Assembly (NCBI RefSeq): GCF_004193775.1
Contig: NC_041011.1
Coordinates: forward strand, 47,499,167-47,563,166
Source of the DNA: Glycine soja
Taxonomy: Eukaryota > Streptophyta > Magnoliopsida > Fabales > Fabaceae
DNA: 64,000 bases
Reading direction: 5' to 3'
A program made the translations under genes and the position numbers. The notes below the pieces were generated by a model. It did no database searches. It was not told the origin of the DNA and saw only the letters and a program-made list of their open reading frames with translations. Of the stretch, positions 36,175-49,503 are shown piece by piece (the stretch's first letter is position 1; every line of letters starts with the position of its first letter).

Positions 36175-39100
36175 TACAATTAAAAAAGCTTTAAAGCTAG
36201 ATTTTTTTTTTTTAAGCTAAAACTATTAAATAATTTCTACTTTGTTTTTAAAATCTCTATTTTAAACTTTAACTTTAAAGTGGGTTTTAACTTTCAAGTC
36301 ATAAAAACTTTGGACAAAAATAGGTTATATATATATATTCAAGGAAAATAGGTTAACATATAGTAGGCTGATCGAATTATTATTATTATTATGAAGCGTA
36401 TTCACAAATAGGCTTAATTGTTAAGGTTTTCGATAGTCAAAGTTTATTAGGTGTTTAGGTAAGTTCTCTTGTTCTTTTAAGAGTTCTTGGTGACAGTTTA
36501 TTACCTGTAATAAAATTAAGTTTATCTGTTGTGAAACAGGGAAAAAACATGAGTTGTTTATTTTCTGGTCTTATGAAGATTTAAGGAGGTGACAGATTTT
36601 AACTTGGATAAATAGGAGAGCTTAAATTAGCGAATGTTATTATCTAGTTTGTGAATTGCGGGAAGAATTAAGAAAGCTCCAACGCCCTTTTTTGCGTGTA
36701 TTATTTTCCAGTAAAATTTATTTCTTCAGTCTTCATATCTTTCTTATATTTCATCAAGACAATTTTTCTTTATTGCCAAGAGACTTCAATTGTTTTAGGC
36801 TGAACTATAAGTTGTAAATGAAGTGTATCGTACAGTGCAGAGTTGAATGATAGTGATCTTCTCTCTCAATCTTGGTTTGATAGCTCCTGATCTCAGTCTT
36901 GTTGATTTAATCACAATAGACACAAATGCAATAGGATCGTCAATTTTCAATAATTGGTTGGTTTTCTAGTGTTTGTAAGAATTTAAAACAACAAAAAAAA
37001 AATTAAAATTTAAACTACAACTTTATTTGTTTCCTGTTTTTGAAAAATGTTTTGTATTTTAAAAATAATTTTTTCTTCAGTTTTAAAAATAAAAAATCAA
37101 AATTTCCAAGTTACGTTCTTGCTTGTACGTACCCTCACATCCTTTTCCCTCACCTACTTTCTAAAAATTATTTTTAAAATGGTATCACAAAATGATTTTT
37201 TAAAATTTTGAAAAATAAAACACAAATAAATATATCCTAAATTTAATAGACTGGGACAATTTAAGATCTGTTGATTAGAAATAAAAAAAAATAACATGAG
37301 AGTCTCATAACCATATATGGCTCTGATATTAAACTGCCAGCTTCATAAATCATAGTCACTTCCTAGTAAACGCAAGCTAACAATCTCCATTCACATTTCA
37401 ATCTTTCTTGGCCGATTATCCATCCTTCAATGAATTTGATAAATTAGATTTCGTAAGCAATTTTTTTTCTTTCTATTTTGACCAATGAGTACAGCATTTA
37501 CTAGTCGTAGTTGACATGCGTTTTGGTGCGTTACCCACATGGTGCCATATCCTAACCTGCCGCCCCCACACCATTTTCTAATTTCTAAAAATCCTTCTAC
37601 TCATTCTTATAATATCCCTTCATTAATTTCTCCATCACATCTTAATGATCATATTTCTTATATTTATTTCATCTATTCTGTCACGCCTCACCCAAAATAT
37701 AAAAACAAAATTTCATCTGTCACTTATCTTCCAGTCTCCACATGCTCCAAAGATCCACTATTCATATGATTAATTCAATTTTCTTTAATTAATTGCAAGC
37801 CATTTTGTAACAGTTAAAGAACATGACTTGTCCATGTTCATCTGAAATCACATACCCAATTCGCATTAATCTAAGTGAAAAAGGACCATGTATTCAGTTC
37901 TCACAGTATCCAGTCAAAGGAGCCAAGGAGGTTACCAAATGGAACACACACAAAATATCAATTCCACCCACCTATATTCTCCTTTCTATATATGAACATG
38001 CAAAGACACAAATTTCTCTACAATACTTGGCAAGCTTCTAATTTCTTATTTTAGTTTGGTGCTGAAAACCACACAAAACTTTATGGTTGCAAATTCTGTT
38101 CTTGTCCCCACTAGTATGGAGCATGAAGACCCCACTTAGAAATTTCTGCAAGGGAGAATCATTTGACCAATTGATCCAATTTTTATTGTCCTAATAGCGA
38201 CAGAAAGTGCCACAACCAACCACCGGAACAGAACCAACACAAATGTCATACTGGCGACCATCAATTTGAACAAGAAAATTAAGAATTTGGAACGATGTTA
38301 GTTTTACAAAATTCAAATTGAATGTTCGAATTCAAATTTAACCGGTACCGATTTAACTTAACTTCTACGATCATTCGTCAAGAAAAATGCCAATTACAAT
38401 TTTGCATGCATGTGTTTACTAGATAAGGTCCAAATTGTAATGTTGGCTAAATTCATTATAGGTACAGAAAGAGACCTAGAATTAACAATGGGTTAAGAAA
38501 ACAATAATTTTGTGACAATGGTCTGGGGTATTCTTACGGAGTTAAGCTACAAATCACTATGGCTTTTGAAAGAGTCTTCTCATAATAATTAAGATTTATC
38601 AGCATTCCAAATTTTCGTTGAATGAATCTACTCTCGCAGCCAACAGTAGTATCATTAAAGCAGCTTAATCTACATCTAGAGAAAGAGAAGCATTAACTAC
38701 TTTATTTTAAAAACCTTGAGTTCAGTTTATGTTAAAAATATGCAGAGTAAGATTTAAAAAAGGAAATAATAAATAAATAAATCACGGAACAAAACAAAGC
38801 AACAAAACAAAATGTCCTTAAGATCTCATATCATAATATATAGTCTAGTAAGCTTAAAAAATACATTCAATCTTCGTAGACCCAGCAATAAATTCTGCCG
38901 AAGTAAGAGGAATCAACCCCGTGTCGTGCTAGCCATAAACCAGACAGATTTCCTTTTGAAATTGGCAAGAGGTGAGGGGATAAGAAAAAATAAAACTTTT
39001 ATGTAACATCACACACCCTTACACTGTGGGTACAATACCTTGTTCTTATCCAATTCTAATACGACCAAGATCATCATGCAACTATATTTACTTTAAACTA

Positions 39101-41930
39101 TTACCAGTCAAATGAATATCAGAATATCTCCCTGTAGTACTAGAATCTTATGAATGATTAAATTCTTTTCCTCTTTATTGAGTCCGCACCTTGGTAAAAA
39201 AGAACATGGTTTTAGGATAGATAGATAATATAATATAAGTTTAAACATATGTTTTTAGGATAGATACATAATATAATGTAAGTTTAAATATATGTTTAAA
39301 CTTTCTGATAAATAATTGAGTTTTATTTTGGTTTCTTAATAAAAAAAAATGTTGTGAGTTTTTTATATATTAAAATTTTAATTTTGAATCTATGTTATTT
39401 ATTAAGTAATAAGGCGATATCATTATAATAGTTGAAAGTATAGAAAATATCAGTTTGTAAGGTAACATTTATCATTTTTTTAATATATCATAAACTCAAA
39501 ATAATAAATAAATGTAGTAAAAAATCTGAATAAAGTTTAATTATTTATGAGAGATCTTAAAATTATATTTAAGTCTATAATATATATTTTTCTGGGTTAG
39601 GAGTCACTATAGTTCAATATTCTGGCTCAGAACCCTTTGAAACTTGAAAGGTACCTTTCAGATGTAAAATTTGAGCTTGGTTATGGTTGTAGCATGTTTG
39701 TTGTGAAGGCCGTGTGTGTGGCTGTGTAAAAGATTGATAAGCAGTTAAGATAGTGATTTTCCGTTGTCACTGCATCAGAGGGAATCTTAAGGAAAAAAAA
39801 CTTAAGCAATTCGATGAGGACCACAAAATATTCCAAACTACGCAAGATCAACATTATTCCCAAGTATACACACATATAATGCAGCTTTTAGGGTTATGAT
39901 CTGTAGGACACTAGGTGATGCAAGTTCAGGTCCATACAAATACAATGCATTAAAATTTTGTCTTGCCTTTTTCACTTTTCTTTTGTTACACCAAAAACAT
40001 TATTTCTTGGTTATATATGATTCCATCATTTTCATCTTTCACTTTCTGGGAAATTTTTCCCTTTTTTCAATTAATGATTGATGTTGATGACTATGTCGTA
40101 TAATTATAATAAGAGATTTTCTAGATACTTTCATTTTTTTAATATTCATTAAATTTTGTCTCTGATTGAATTAAACAGTGTCTCAACAGCTAATAATCCC
40201 TACTAGATACGGGACCAACCCTATGAAATCCCTTAGAATTCCCAAGCATTAGAAAGAAAAAAAAATATTAACAATCTCAACTTGTAATAATTTCAGGCAG
40301 GTATGGAGGATATATATAAAAGTAAGCCATGATGCTTGAAACATTGTTTTCATTAGCTGCGGGGTACTAATTGATTTGGAAATGTGCTCAAAATAGTCCT
40401 GCATAACATAAGGACTTTGGGAGGTTGGTTTAGTATTCTTACTTAAGGCCCACTAATTATGTTGCCGCTAATTAAATAAAGAATGATGTTCTACCTAGTT
40501 AGAGACAATCCGTTTGAATTAAAATTTGTATGAGCATAATTCATGGACACGAAATTCATTAAAGTCCAAGTATTCACATTTTTTTCTGCCAAAATCTAAA
40601 TTGTAGCGGATTAATTTATAATTCTTGTTTTACATCTTGCATTTTATATATATTTTTTTCACAAATTTTCTCATTAAACCTTTTACAAGCATTTTTTGCA
40701 ACACAATAAAAAAAAGAAGAGTGCAAGAGTAGCGAAACGGAGTTAACAAGAAGTCAAACCTTTAGAAGCAAAAGACTTGGACCCTTGTGCTCATTCAACG
40801 GCACAAAGACTTGGACCTCTTCAAAGATAGGTGTAGTCACATAGGATGGGGTCCTAAAAGCAGCAGAACATGCGTGCTCTAGCTTTGCACCTAAATGACT
40901 TTGCCTTGTAAAAGAACCCTATTTTCTGACTTGCACCAGCTCTTTTTAATTGGTCTCTCTGTAAAGAAAGAAAGAAAGAATGGTAAAGCAGCAGTTGATA
41001 GCCCTTACGTTTCCTTTGCTCTGCATTTTCTCTCTTTTTTATGAGCCCTTTCTTTTTTAACCCTTTTCTCTTTCGTTTTCTTTTCCTTTTCTTCCCCTCT
41101 ACCTTTTTGGAAGTTTCCTTTCACCATCCCCTAACCCACCCTCTCTCTCTCCATCAGAAATAGCATATGCTGCATGCAGTTTAAGACCCACATATGATAC
41201 TATCCCCTATTTTCAGTCTTTTATCCAATTCCTTGTTCAATTAAAAAGAGAAAAAAAAAATCAAGTATAAATTTATAATTGTCATAATAATAATAACAAG
41301 TTTAATGTTATCTTTAATGATTTGTCTATAATTAAAATTAAAATTACCAATAGAGTACCACGAATAAATTAAACAATGGGTTGAAATCAAATGTTAAATG
41401 ATCTTATAATCATTCAAAATCTCATCAAATAGGGCATACTTTTTAACTGAAGTGTTTGGCTTAGTTTGATAAATTATGGCCCATACCTTCACATAAAATA
41501 ACCCTACATTTAAAATCTTGAGCCAAAAATGGCATTATATCACTGTGAAGCAGAGATATAGCTAGGACTAGAATATATAAGAGCAGAGATTAGTATTTGA
41601 TGGTGGGATCAGAAGTGGGCCAAACAAATCTCAGTTTTCAAATTTACCTGTGGAACTCTGATGAAGACTGAAACGCTTCGTTCATGACCCTGTATGCGTC
41701 CAAGGACTGAGGTCAGAGACACTGTACATTACTCAGTGCCTTTTACTATATTTTTAATTATTTTTTTATCTAGTCACTCTTTCACCAGTCACCACCACAT
41801 GGTCACAAACAAAACAATCAATTTTAGAAACGTAAAAATAAAATAAAAGAACAAAATGAAACAAAAAGCAAAAGCTAAACCCCCTCTGATTCCCGAAGAA
41901 AGCACCGTATTCAATGCTTACACAAGCGCC
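36175..41930. other. Gene-free AT-rich interval upstream of the MAKR5-like gene
   Basis: No reading frame here shows family features. Visible are homopolymer runs, an ATT repeat near 36,378, a diverged 43-bp tandem pair at 39,211-39,296, a 16-bp perfect palindrome at 39645-39660, and pyrimidine-rich DNA at 41,020-41,150. Promoter elements of the downstream gene probably lie in the last 1-2 kb. Confidence 0.5.
39211..39296. repeat. Diverged 43-bp tandem repeat
   Basis: Two units share TTTTAGGATAGATA, TAATATAAT and AAGTTTAAA words at a period of about 43 bases, with a few substitutions. Confidence 0.65.
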
Positions 41931-41962
41931 ATTAAACGAAGTGAAAAGCTAAACCCTCTTCT

Positions 41963-42097
41963 CTTCTCTCTCTCTCTCTCTCTCTCTTATTTTATTTTGT
42001 TCATTCACCTTACTGTCCCTATAAAACCCAAAACTCAACCCCACCCAAAAACAGAACCCTCTTCTTCTACCTCTCTCTCTCTCTCTCTCTCTCTCCA
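41963..42097 (+). promoter_or_regulatory. Core promoter of the MAKR5-like gene: CT repeats flanking a TATA box
   Basis: A TATAAAA box at 42021-42027 sits between two uninterrupted CT runs (about 41,965-41,987 and 42,070-42,095). Plant-typical spacing puts transcription start near 42,052, so the second run lies in the leader 15-40 bases before the ATG. GA/CT repeats are known binding sites of plant BPC (GAGA-binding) factors; binding here is inference. Confidence 0.55.
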
Positions 42098-42112
42098 GAT
42101 TCTTCCCCTTCC

Positions 42113-43217
42113 ATGGATGCTTTGAACTTCCTCAAATTCTGGAGAAACGCCACCATGAGCACAACCTCCGAACCCCACCTTGTTGTTGAAACCGACACCG
42201 AATCCGACGAAGACGACTCATTCTTCGACTTGGAGCTCACGCCACTCGATTTCGACAACAAAGAAAACAACACCAACACCACCACAACCAAAAACGACGA
42301 CGACCCAAAACAAACGACAACAAGCGAACTCAAAAGTCTTGGCTCCAAAGACAACTTACTCAGCAAAACAGACAATGGCGTTCAGCGTAAAACACCACTT
42401 CCCCTGTCTCCTCCTTCCGAACCTATCTCCAAACGTAAGGTCCTCCCAATCGAACCTATCTCCAAACCTCAGTCCCCCATTGCGCTTCTCAGGTCCGCCC
42501 CGAGCTTCAGAATCTTCATGTTCCGAAAGCGAAACAGAACACCTCCACAACAGAAAACAGAGCACTCTGTTAACGAAGCAAAAGTCTTTGCGGTGAAGCT
42601 CAGCGTCGACGATTTTCGTTCCTCTCCCGCGCTCAGCAGGGACAACAGCACGAGAAGCTTTGGGAGCAAGGTTCGGGGTTTGAGCTACGAGGAAGAACCG
42701 AAGCCGGAGCGGTTTTCGAAGGAGGTGTTGCGGAAGTACCTGAAGCTGATAAAGCCGCTATATGTTAAAGTTTCTAAGAGGTATAGTGATAAGGTGAGGT
42801 TCTCCGGTGAGGGTTATGCGGCGTCGCCGTCGTCGTCGCCGTCGGTCGCCTCTGTTTCTTCGAGGACGGAGAAACAGGGGAAGGGGATGAGGGTGGTTTC
42901 GAAGCATTTAGGAAAGAGTAGGTCGGCGTCGTCGACGGTGGCGGGTGTTAGTTCTCCGGCGAAGAAGAGCGATGACACGATGCAGCAGCAGCTTGATGGG
43001 ATCCAAAGCGCCATCCTTCACTGCAAAAGGTCCTTCAACTCCAGAGGTAACTTTTTCTTTCACTAATGTTACATTTAAATATTTAATTAATTAGGTTAAT
43101 TATTCTGATTTATGAGTTGTAACGTAATTTTAATTTTAATTTGATTTTGTTTTTGCAGAAGGATCAATGTATTCGGTGAGGAAATCATTTGATGGTGAAC
43201 ATGGGGAAAAAGTGTAA
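42113..43217 (+). CDS. Membrane-associated kinase regulator, MAKR5-like (BKI1 family)
   Basis: Two exons, 42113-43046 and 43159-43217, encode 330 residues plus stop. The start MDALNFLKFWRNA is followed by an acidic block (DTESDEDDSFFDLELT) typical of MAKR proteins. A Ser/Pro-rich middle with basic clusters (KRKVLP, FRKRNRT) could give phosphorylation-dependent plasma-membrane binding. A conserved region KPLYVKVSKRYSDKVRF follows, and near the C-terminus QQQLDGIQSAILHCKRSFNS matches the receptor-kinase-binding motif of BKI1/MAKR proteins. The family binds leucine-rich-repeat receptor kinases at the plasma membrane; Arabidopsis MAKR5 acts in CLE45 signalling in root protophloem. Its place between the F-box and ABCG8-like genes matches At5g52870. 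Confidence 0.9.
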
Positions 43218-45176
43218 TCTTGAGGATTTTGTTGTGAAAGAAGAAGCTCAAGCTGATACAACAGAAGAGAAGAGAAAAAAATGTTATTTTTTTGTATTAT
43301 CTATCTAGTGCATTGTAAAGAAAAGGGAAAGAGGGGAGAGGGATAGTTGTGATGATTAGTGAGTGTGTGGGAGGCAGGCTCCCCTCCCCTGGTGGTCAGT
43401 GAATGTATGTAAATTAATGGTTAATGGGGCATTATGAAAAGAATCAAAGGGATCTTCTACTGTATCTCTGTCTGCTGTGTGTGGGTTTTGCACTTTGCAC
43501 TCTGCTTGAGGTTTATTTTGATATTGATTTGATGCCCATCAAATGATTCAAGGCAACAACATTTTCATTTTGTGATCATTGAGATGACTTCCAAGTTCCA
43601 TCTCAACTCAATTCTAATGCCTTTCTTCTTTACATCCTTCTTGCAATGGCTGGTGACAAACAAGTGATGTGAGAGAAGTATTTTGATGGCAAGAATTTTG
43701 TGAAATTAATTTGAGACACCGGTGAGTTTAATTGCCTGTTAATGTTTAGTCTAAAATAGCGAAATAGAAATTGCTTCAAATATGAATTTTAAAATCATTT
43801 TTATTAAGTAAATAATTACTCTAATATGATTAGATGAGAAAATTATACTGAATAGTAGAGAATGTTGATGGGGGGAGTTTTTCTAGATGATAAACGGTTC
43901 TGAAAAACAGCTAGATATGAGAATGTACTGGGTAAATTTTACACTGCTATAAACGTGGGTCAATTTTGCGAATGTAAATATATTAAATACTAGGATGTTA
44001 AGAAATTAAAAGAAATTTTTTAGACTAAATGATCTTTTTAGGCTAAATTTTTGTTCTTTTATCTTTTTAGACTAAATTTTTTTGTCTTGTATTTGTTTCT
44101 TTCAAGCTAAACAATTCTGTATGAGTTGAGACTCAATCATGCTTCGCTCCTTTTCCAATCCCTGATTTTCAATCCCAATCTCGTGACTCAAGTTTCCAAT
44201 TCCAAACTTTTCCCATGAGACCTTGTTTGATTTTTGTGACTTGTAATACTTTCAGAATCAAACTAGATTTAAGATTTCAAAATTTCAAAACCAATTTCAT
44301 CTTTCACCAACCCTAATTCCCTTTTTATCTAACTTGAAAATCACAAACCCAACCCACAACACCAGAAGAGAGCGGATTAGATGGAACGAGGCCAAGGCGA
44401 CCACAAGAGGGGAGGAAACAAAGAAGTGAGGGTGAAATGTGAGAAAGAATTGAAGGAAGTGAGGGATTGAGAGGGAACAAGAGAGTTTGGAGATGGGAGA
44501 GAGGATTGGAGAAGCTTACGAGGCATATGGATGCACTACTGTGCGTTTTCAGGTTCAACAAAGATCATGACACATTAAGGGTTAGGTTTAATTTGTCAAA
44601 CTCAAGATAAATCTAATTAAATTTAAAAGTGTTGATTTTGGTCCATTTTTTAAGAAAAAAAAGTCCAAAATCAAATCAATCCATTTTTAAATGATTTGAG
44701 TTGAATTGGATTAATGAATAAAAAATATTTAATGCTGTTTGTTTTTTTTAAAACCTAATATTTTTTACAAACTAAATTTTTTATCAAATAAATCAGATAC
44801 ATTTGTTTTTTGTTAGATTTTTTTAAAAGAAAATTTTGTATCGATGGCATACCTTACTCTACTTAGTTGATTCCTGTCTATACATGGATCATGAAAAATT
44901 ATGAAAAATTAAGTATATTATATTTGAAATAAGAAGTTTCAATAAATACAGTGATGATGAATTTTAAATATTTTTTTATTAAAACCAATAAAACATTACA
45001 AAACCTACTCTTTATAAATAGATTTAGAATATTTTTAAAAATCCAGGTGAAGTGATCTCAATCAATACAATTGTCAACTTTGATTTTAAAGGTTAAAATA
45101 CATTAATTCTTATTCAATTTAGGTCGATAAGTTTATGTAATCAATAGTTAGTTACATTTGATTTTTTAAAAAATTT

Positions 45177-45299
45177 AAAATATATATTACATATAATAAT
45201 AATAATAATTTAATACAAATTAACATATTAGTAGGTTCAAATATTAAAATTCCTGATTCAATTCAAAATATATATTACATATAATAATAATAATAATTT
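45177..45299. repeat. Short direct repeat with ATA-rich core
   Basis: A 35-base segment (AAAATATATATTACATATAA, then a TAA run) occurs at 45177-45211 and again at 45265-45299, in direct orientation 88 bases apart. Confidence 0.7.
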
Positions 45300-48200
45300 G
45301 AGATCACAAATGATTGTCCTCCTTACACTTCTAAATCACACACCAATTTAATCAAAATAAAAAATGAAATTGAGCAAAATAGTAAAATAAAAAATTAAAT
45401 AAATCATTTAACCAAAGTTTTATTGTAAATTATATAAAAGCACGTTTAAAAATTAGAATAATGATGTCAGTTTCGTGTCCAGCAATGTTGGCAATTTATC
45501 TGAAATTGGTCCACGACCAGAATGTCTTTGATAAGTTAAATGAAAAAATAATTTAAAATCTTCTTATTATATTTTTTTATGAATCTTATTTATTATGTAG
45601 AATAAATTAAACAAAAAATATATTTTTAATTTACGAAATATATTTATTTATTATCTAATACTTTTTTTAAAAATATTTAAAATTATAATGAAAGAATTAG
45701 AATATATAATATTATTAATGATCAAATATTACTGGCTTAGTAATAGCTCGATAGTAGTCCATTTACTGAGAGACTGTTATTAATGCGGAAGATAAATAGA
45801 ATGTTGAATTTTTGGACTGTAGTTTAACATATCTTAGATATGCTGTATATATATCTTGTCTTATAAAAGTAAAGATGATAATATATGGTTGTATAAAAAT
45901 GGACTTGCACTCAATATTTTCAAGCACATATTTATTGCACTCAACACTTACAATATTGAGTTTTGATAAATTCTTTGACTAGCTCATTAATTACAACACT
46001 CTTTTTTGTTCTTTTCTTTTAGTGAATAGCTAACACCTACTCGATGAAGGGGAGTTAACAACTTGGCAAATTAAATACTATTTCTGAAAGATAAATGAAT
46101 ATACATTGACAAATTTATATATCTACTAATACATATATAGACACACATTGTGTTTTGTATGATTGTGAATTTGAATTAAGCAATTAACTGGGTTTAGGTG
46201 GTAATGCTATATATGTAGAAAAGCATTCACATTTCACACTGCTGCCGGTATGGCATGATTATCTAGACTGCAAATTTCAAACTCATATCTTAGACATTAT
46301 GGAGGTTGGATGATTTGAGATCTTGATGTTTGAATTGTGGGTTGTAGGTGAGAAAAAGACTGTTTTGTAATTGCATAGAGGTCAAAATGTGTATTGAGGA
46401 CTATGGCTTTTGCCGTGTACTAGTATTTCCAAAATTCTAAGGCATCATTAATGTGAGGAGAACCATGCCAAAAATAACCAAACGTGGCCTCTATACCAAG
46501 TGCTCTGCGACTTCACACTTATATTAAGCAGAAATTGTTGATGAGATATTGGTGTGGCCTCTACAAGGCAACTGAACAGTGTGGTCCCTTAGTTACACTA
46601 CACTGTTGTGGGATGATGATATTGGTGATGTTTTGTTCTTTCAATACCCGGAAGAAACTTGCGCCGATCGAGATATTGGTGCCAAGCAATGCAGATATAA
46701 TGATAACCACAATTATATAAATGAGGCCTCTGTATTAAGTTTCTGTCATATATTTTTTTTTTAAAACTGTAAGACTGTACGAATTTTCTTTCTATTTAAG
46801 AATTCTTTTTATCACTATAAAAAATTATTTTCGCCTTTTTATTTTGTTTATTATTTTCAAATATTTGTATTAAAATAGTAAAAACAATTTTTTATTATCT
46901 TATTATTTCTTATGTACATACTTTTAACAATAGAAAACAAAGGACAAATAAAATCAAAATTTTATAATTAAATAGGAAAATAAAAAATATTTCTTAAAGT
47001 AAAGAAATTCTTGTATGTTCACCGATCGAATATAGCATACTAAACAAAAGAAATAACAATGACAATAAGCATCAATTATTTGTTAGAGATTTCAGGTTGA
47101 ATGAAAGTTACCTCCTATTTATAATATTATATTTTCTTCACATCACTGATTGAAAAGAAATTTATGTAATTAGAAGTTTGTGGTTGACCTGATAGGCCAA
47201 ACAAGAATTATTAAAATATCATTTTTGAATTTTGATTTGGATATAACTCCATAATAAAAATTAAATTATAAAATGAGGATTTTCTGAAACTTATATACAC
47301 TATTTTCATTATATTATCGTTCAATACGGGTTATCCAATATCATGAAATTCATTATATATATACAAGTATTTGAGAATATATTATGATTCCATTTAATAG
47401 AAAAGTAATAATTTTGAGAAAAAAAAGCAAGATACAATAGATATGCGTTAATTTTTTCAATTTGTTACTCGGAAATCTTAGCTGCACACTTGCTACATAA
47501 AAAAGCTGAATTTTAAAACTAGTATAATTATCACTATTCCACGCCTATGGTTGAGCAAGAATGGAAAAACCCCGAATGTTATGCGGGGGATCATGCGATG
47601 CTTCATTGTCTGCTTCAAACTCTCATATAGAGAATACGAGACAAATACCTAAGCTAGATTCTAAGTACCATTTTAAGAAGCCTGATGTTATTTAATGAAA
47701 GTTATAATATAAGGTATATATCGAAAAAAAAGTTATGATACAAGGTGTAGGTTCTCTTAAAACTTGAGGAGAGAATGTGCAATGCACCCAGAAACACTAC
47801 ATAAACAGCGACGGAACACTATTTTTTGTCCTACGAGGATGGTAGATTTGCCGGTTCCTCAGAAGATTATTGTTCCTCTATTTAGTAAGGTGATATATAT
47901 ATTGTCATTTACATCAAGGCATTATGGATGGGAAAATCAGTGAATCCAATTTCCAGTAATATGTTTCCTGTTTTGGATAATCACGTTGGTAGGAGACATT
48001 ATGATTGGGAATTGAATTGCATGCTTTTAGTTCATTGCATCTTCTTCTTCATTAGGGAAGTTTTTTCAAACCATATAATAGTAAAAAAGGAAGTCTATTC
48101 CACATGTCACAAAATGCATGCGTCTCGTTAAATTCGAGGCTAAGAAACATAGTGAATTTAGTACATTGTCGTTCTTATATCGGTAGGTGAGACATTATTG

Positions 48201-49328
48201 TATTATTAGAGTTGTTAATCTTTCACTACATCTCGAGATAAAACAATCCATGTGCACGATTCAATTAGAAAAGAAAATTATGTAATTGGAGATAATTAAT
48301 TAAAATGTCAAAGAGTCAATTGATATTTATAGTCTTATCCATGAGGAGTACTGCAAGTTAGATTTTAAACAGTAATCGCATATGGCATTTAAAAGTCTCG
48401 TTATGAATATGACATGCTTGCTTTTTAATTCAGAATTCTTGTCTAGGAGTAAAAAAAATAAAAAATTAATCCTTCAATACAAACAGATTTATTTAAGGAG
48501 ATAATTTCTTCCGACAAATAATATTGTATAAAAATTATACATAAAATTTGATATCGAATGACTACATACTTAAAGAATTTGATTATTTATTAATTATATC
48601 ATACTTTATTGGTAATTATATAAATCTAAAATAACTTAAAAATACAAAAAAAAATATTGAAAATCTATATAAAAAATTTAGGTTACAACATTAATATTTT
48701 TTAAAAAAAAAATGTTATGTACATATTAAAATGTACATATTTTTTAATCATGTTTATAAGTATCATAAGAATATCACTTAAAGAAATAATAAATAGTTTT
48801 TTTTATTTTATTTAAGCATTACTTTGTACAATCTTCTCTTTTTGCGGAAGCTCTGGCTGCCATCATAGTCTTGGGGATTGCTAAAGACAAAGTTGACATA
48901 GTATTTGGTTTCAACCTGATTCTCTTTTGATGATTCAAGCCTTAAAAAAATGTGTCTCTGATTTCATAGTCTCTCTGTAGGCGGTGACTCAACTGTCTCT
49001 CTTTTTGTAATCACATACATAACTTTTATATATTCTCACGTATATAGAGAAAGTAACTCTTAGTGCTGATAAGTTGATAAATTGTTGTGGACATTAATAA
49101 TTTACATTTCAGACATAACACTTCAATTTTGTAAGTGGCATGTGTCTTCCTATCTAAGCAAAACTAGATGCACACAAACAGCCCGTAATATATCGTATTA
49201 GGCTTATAATACAGCACAAGGACATGAATTCTGCTTCAGAAGATGACGCATCAATTGTTTGCAAAGTCCATCACTTGCGAAAATAATAAGAGTCCTTGTA
49301 AAAATAGTGTGAACCTTCTTCTATTAGA

Positions 49329-49503
49329 GTATTGTATGGTCCATCATCACTTGATGAGTGTTGTGTAGTCCATCATTTGCACAGGATATGAAGGACATCT
49401 GAGATGCCAGCAACAAAAATAATAAAAGGGTGCACATGAACCATAGTGTGAGCTTGGTTTCATTTTACTAATTTTAAGAGTGGCTTGTCACATCATACAA
49501 TAC
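49329..49503. repeat. Foldback MITE candidate with 10-bp inverted ends
   Basis: GTATTGTATG at 49329-49338 is the exact reverse complement of CATACAATAC at 49494-49503. The interior holds GTCCATCATCACTT / GTCCATCATTTGCA direct repeats. No target-site duplication is evident, so this is only a candidate. Confidence 0.3.

Noticed and set aside
41856..42125. 89-codon frame overlapping the start of the MAKR5-like gene
   Set aside because: It begins upstream of the TATA box, runs through CT repeats and has no family features.
46484..46764. Overlapping frames of 61-78 codons with mixed composition
   Set aside because: No motif, no splice context and no neighbouring exons. They are not distinguishable from chance.
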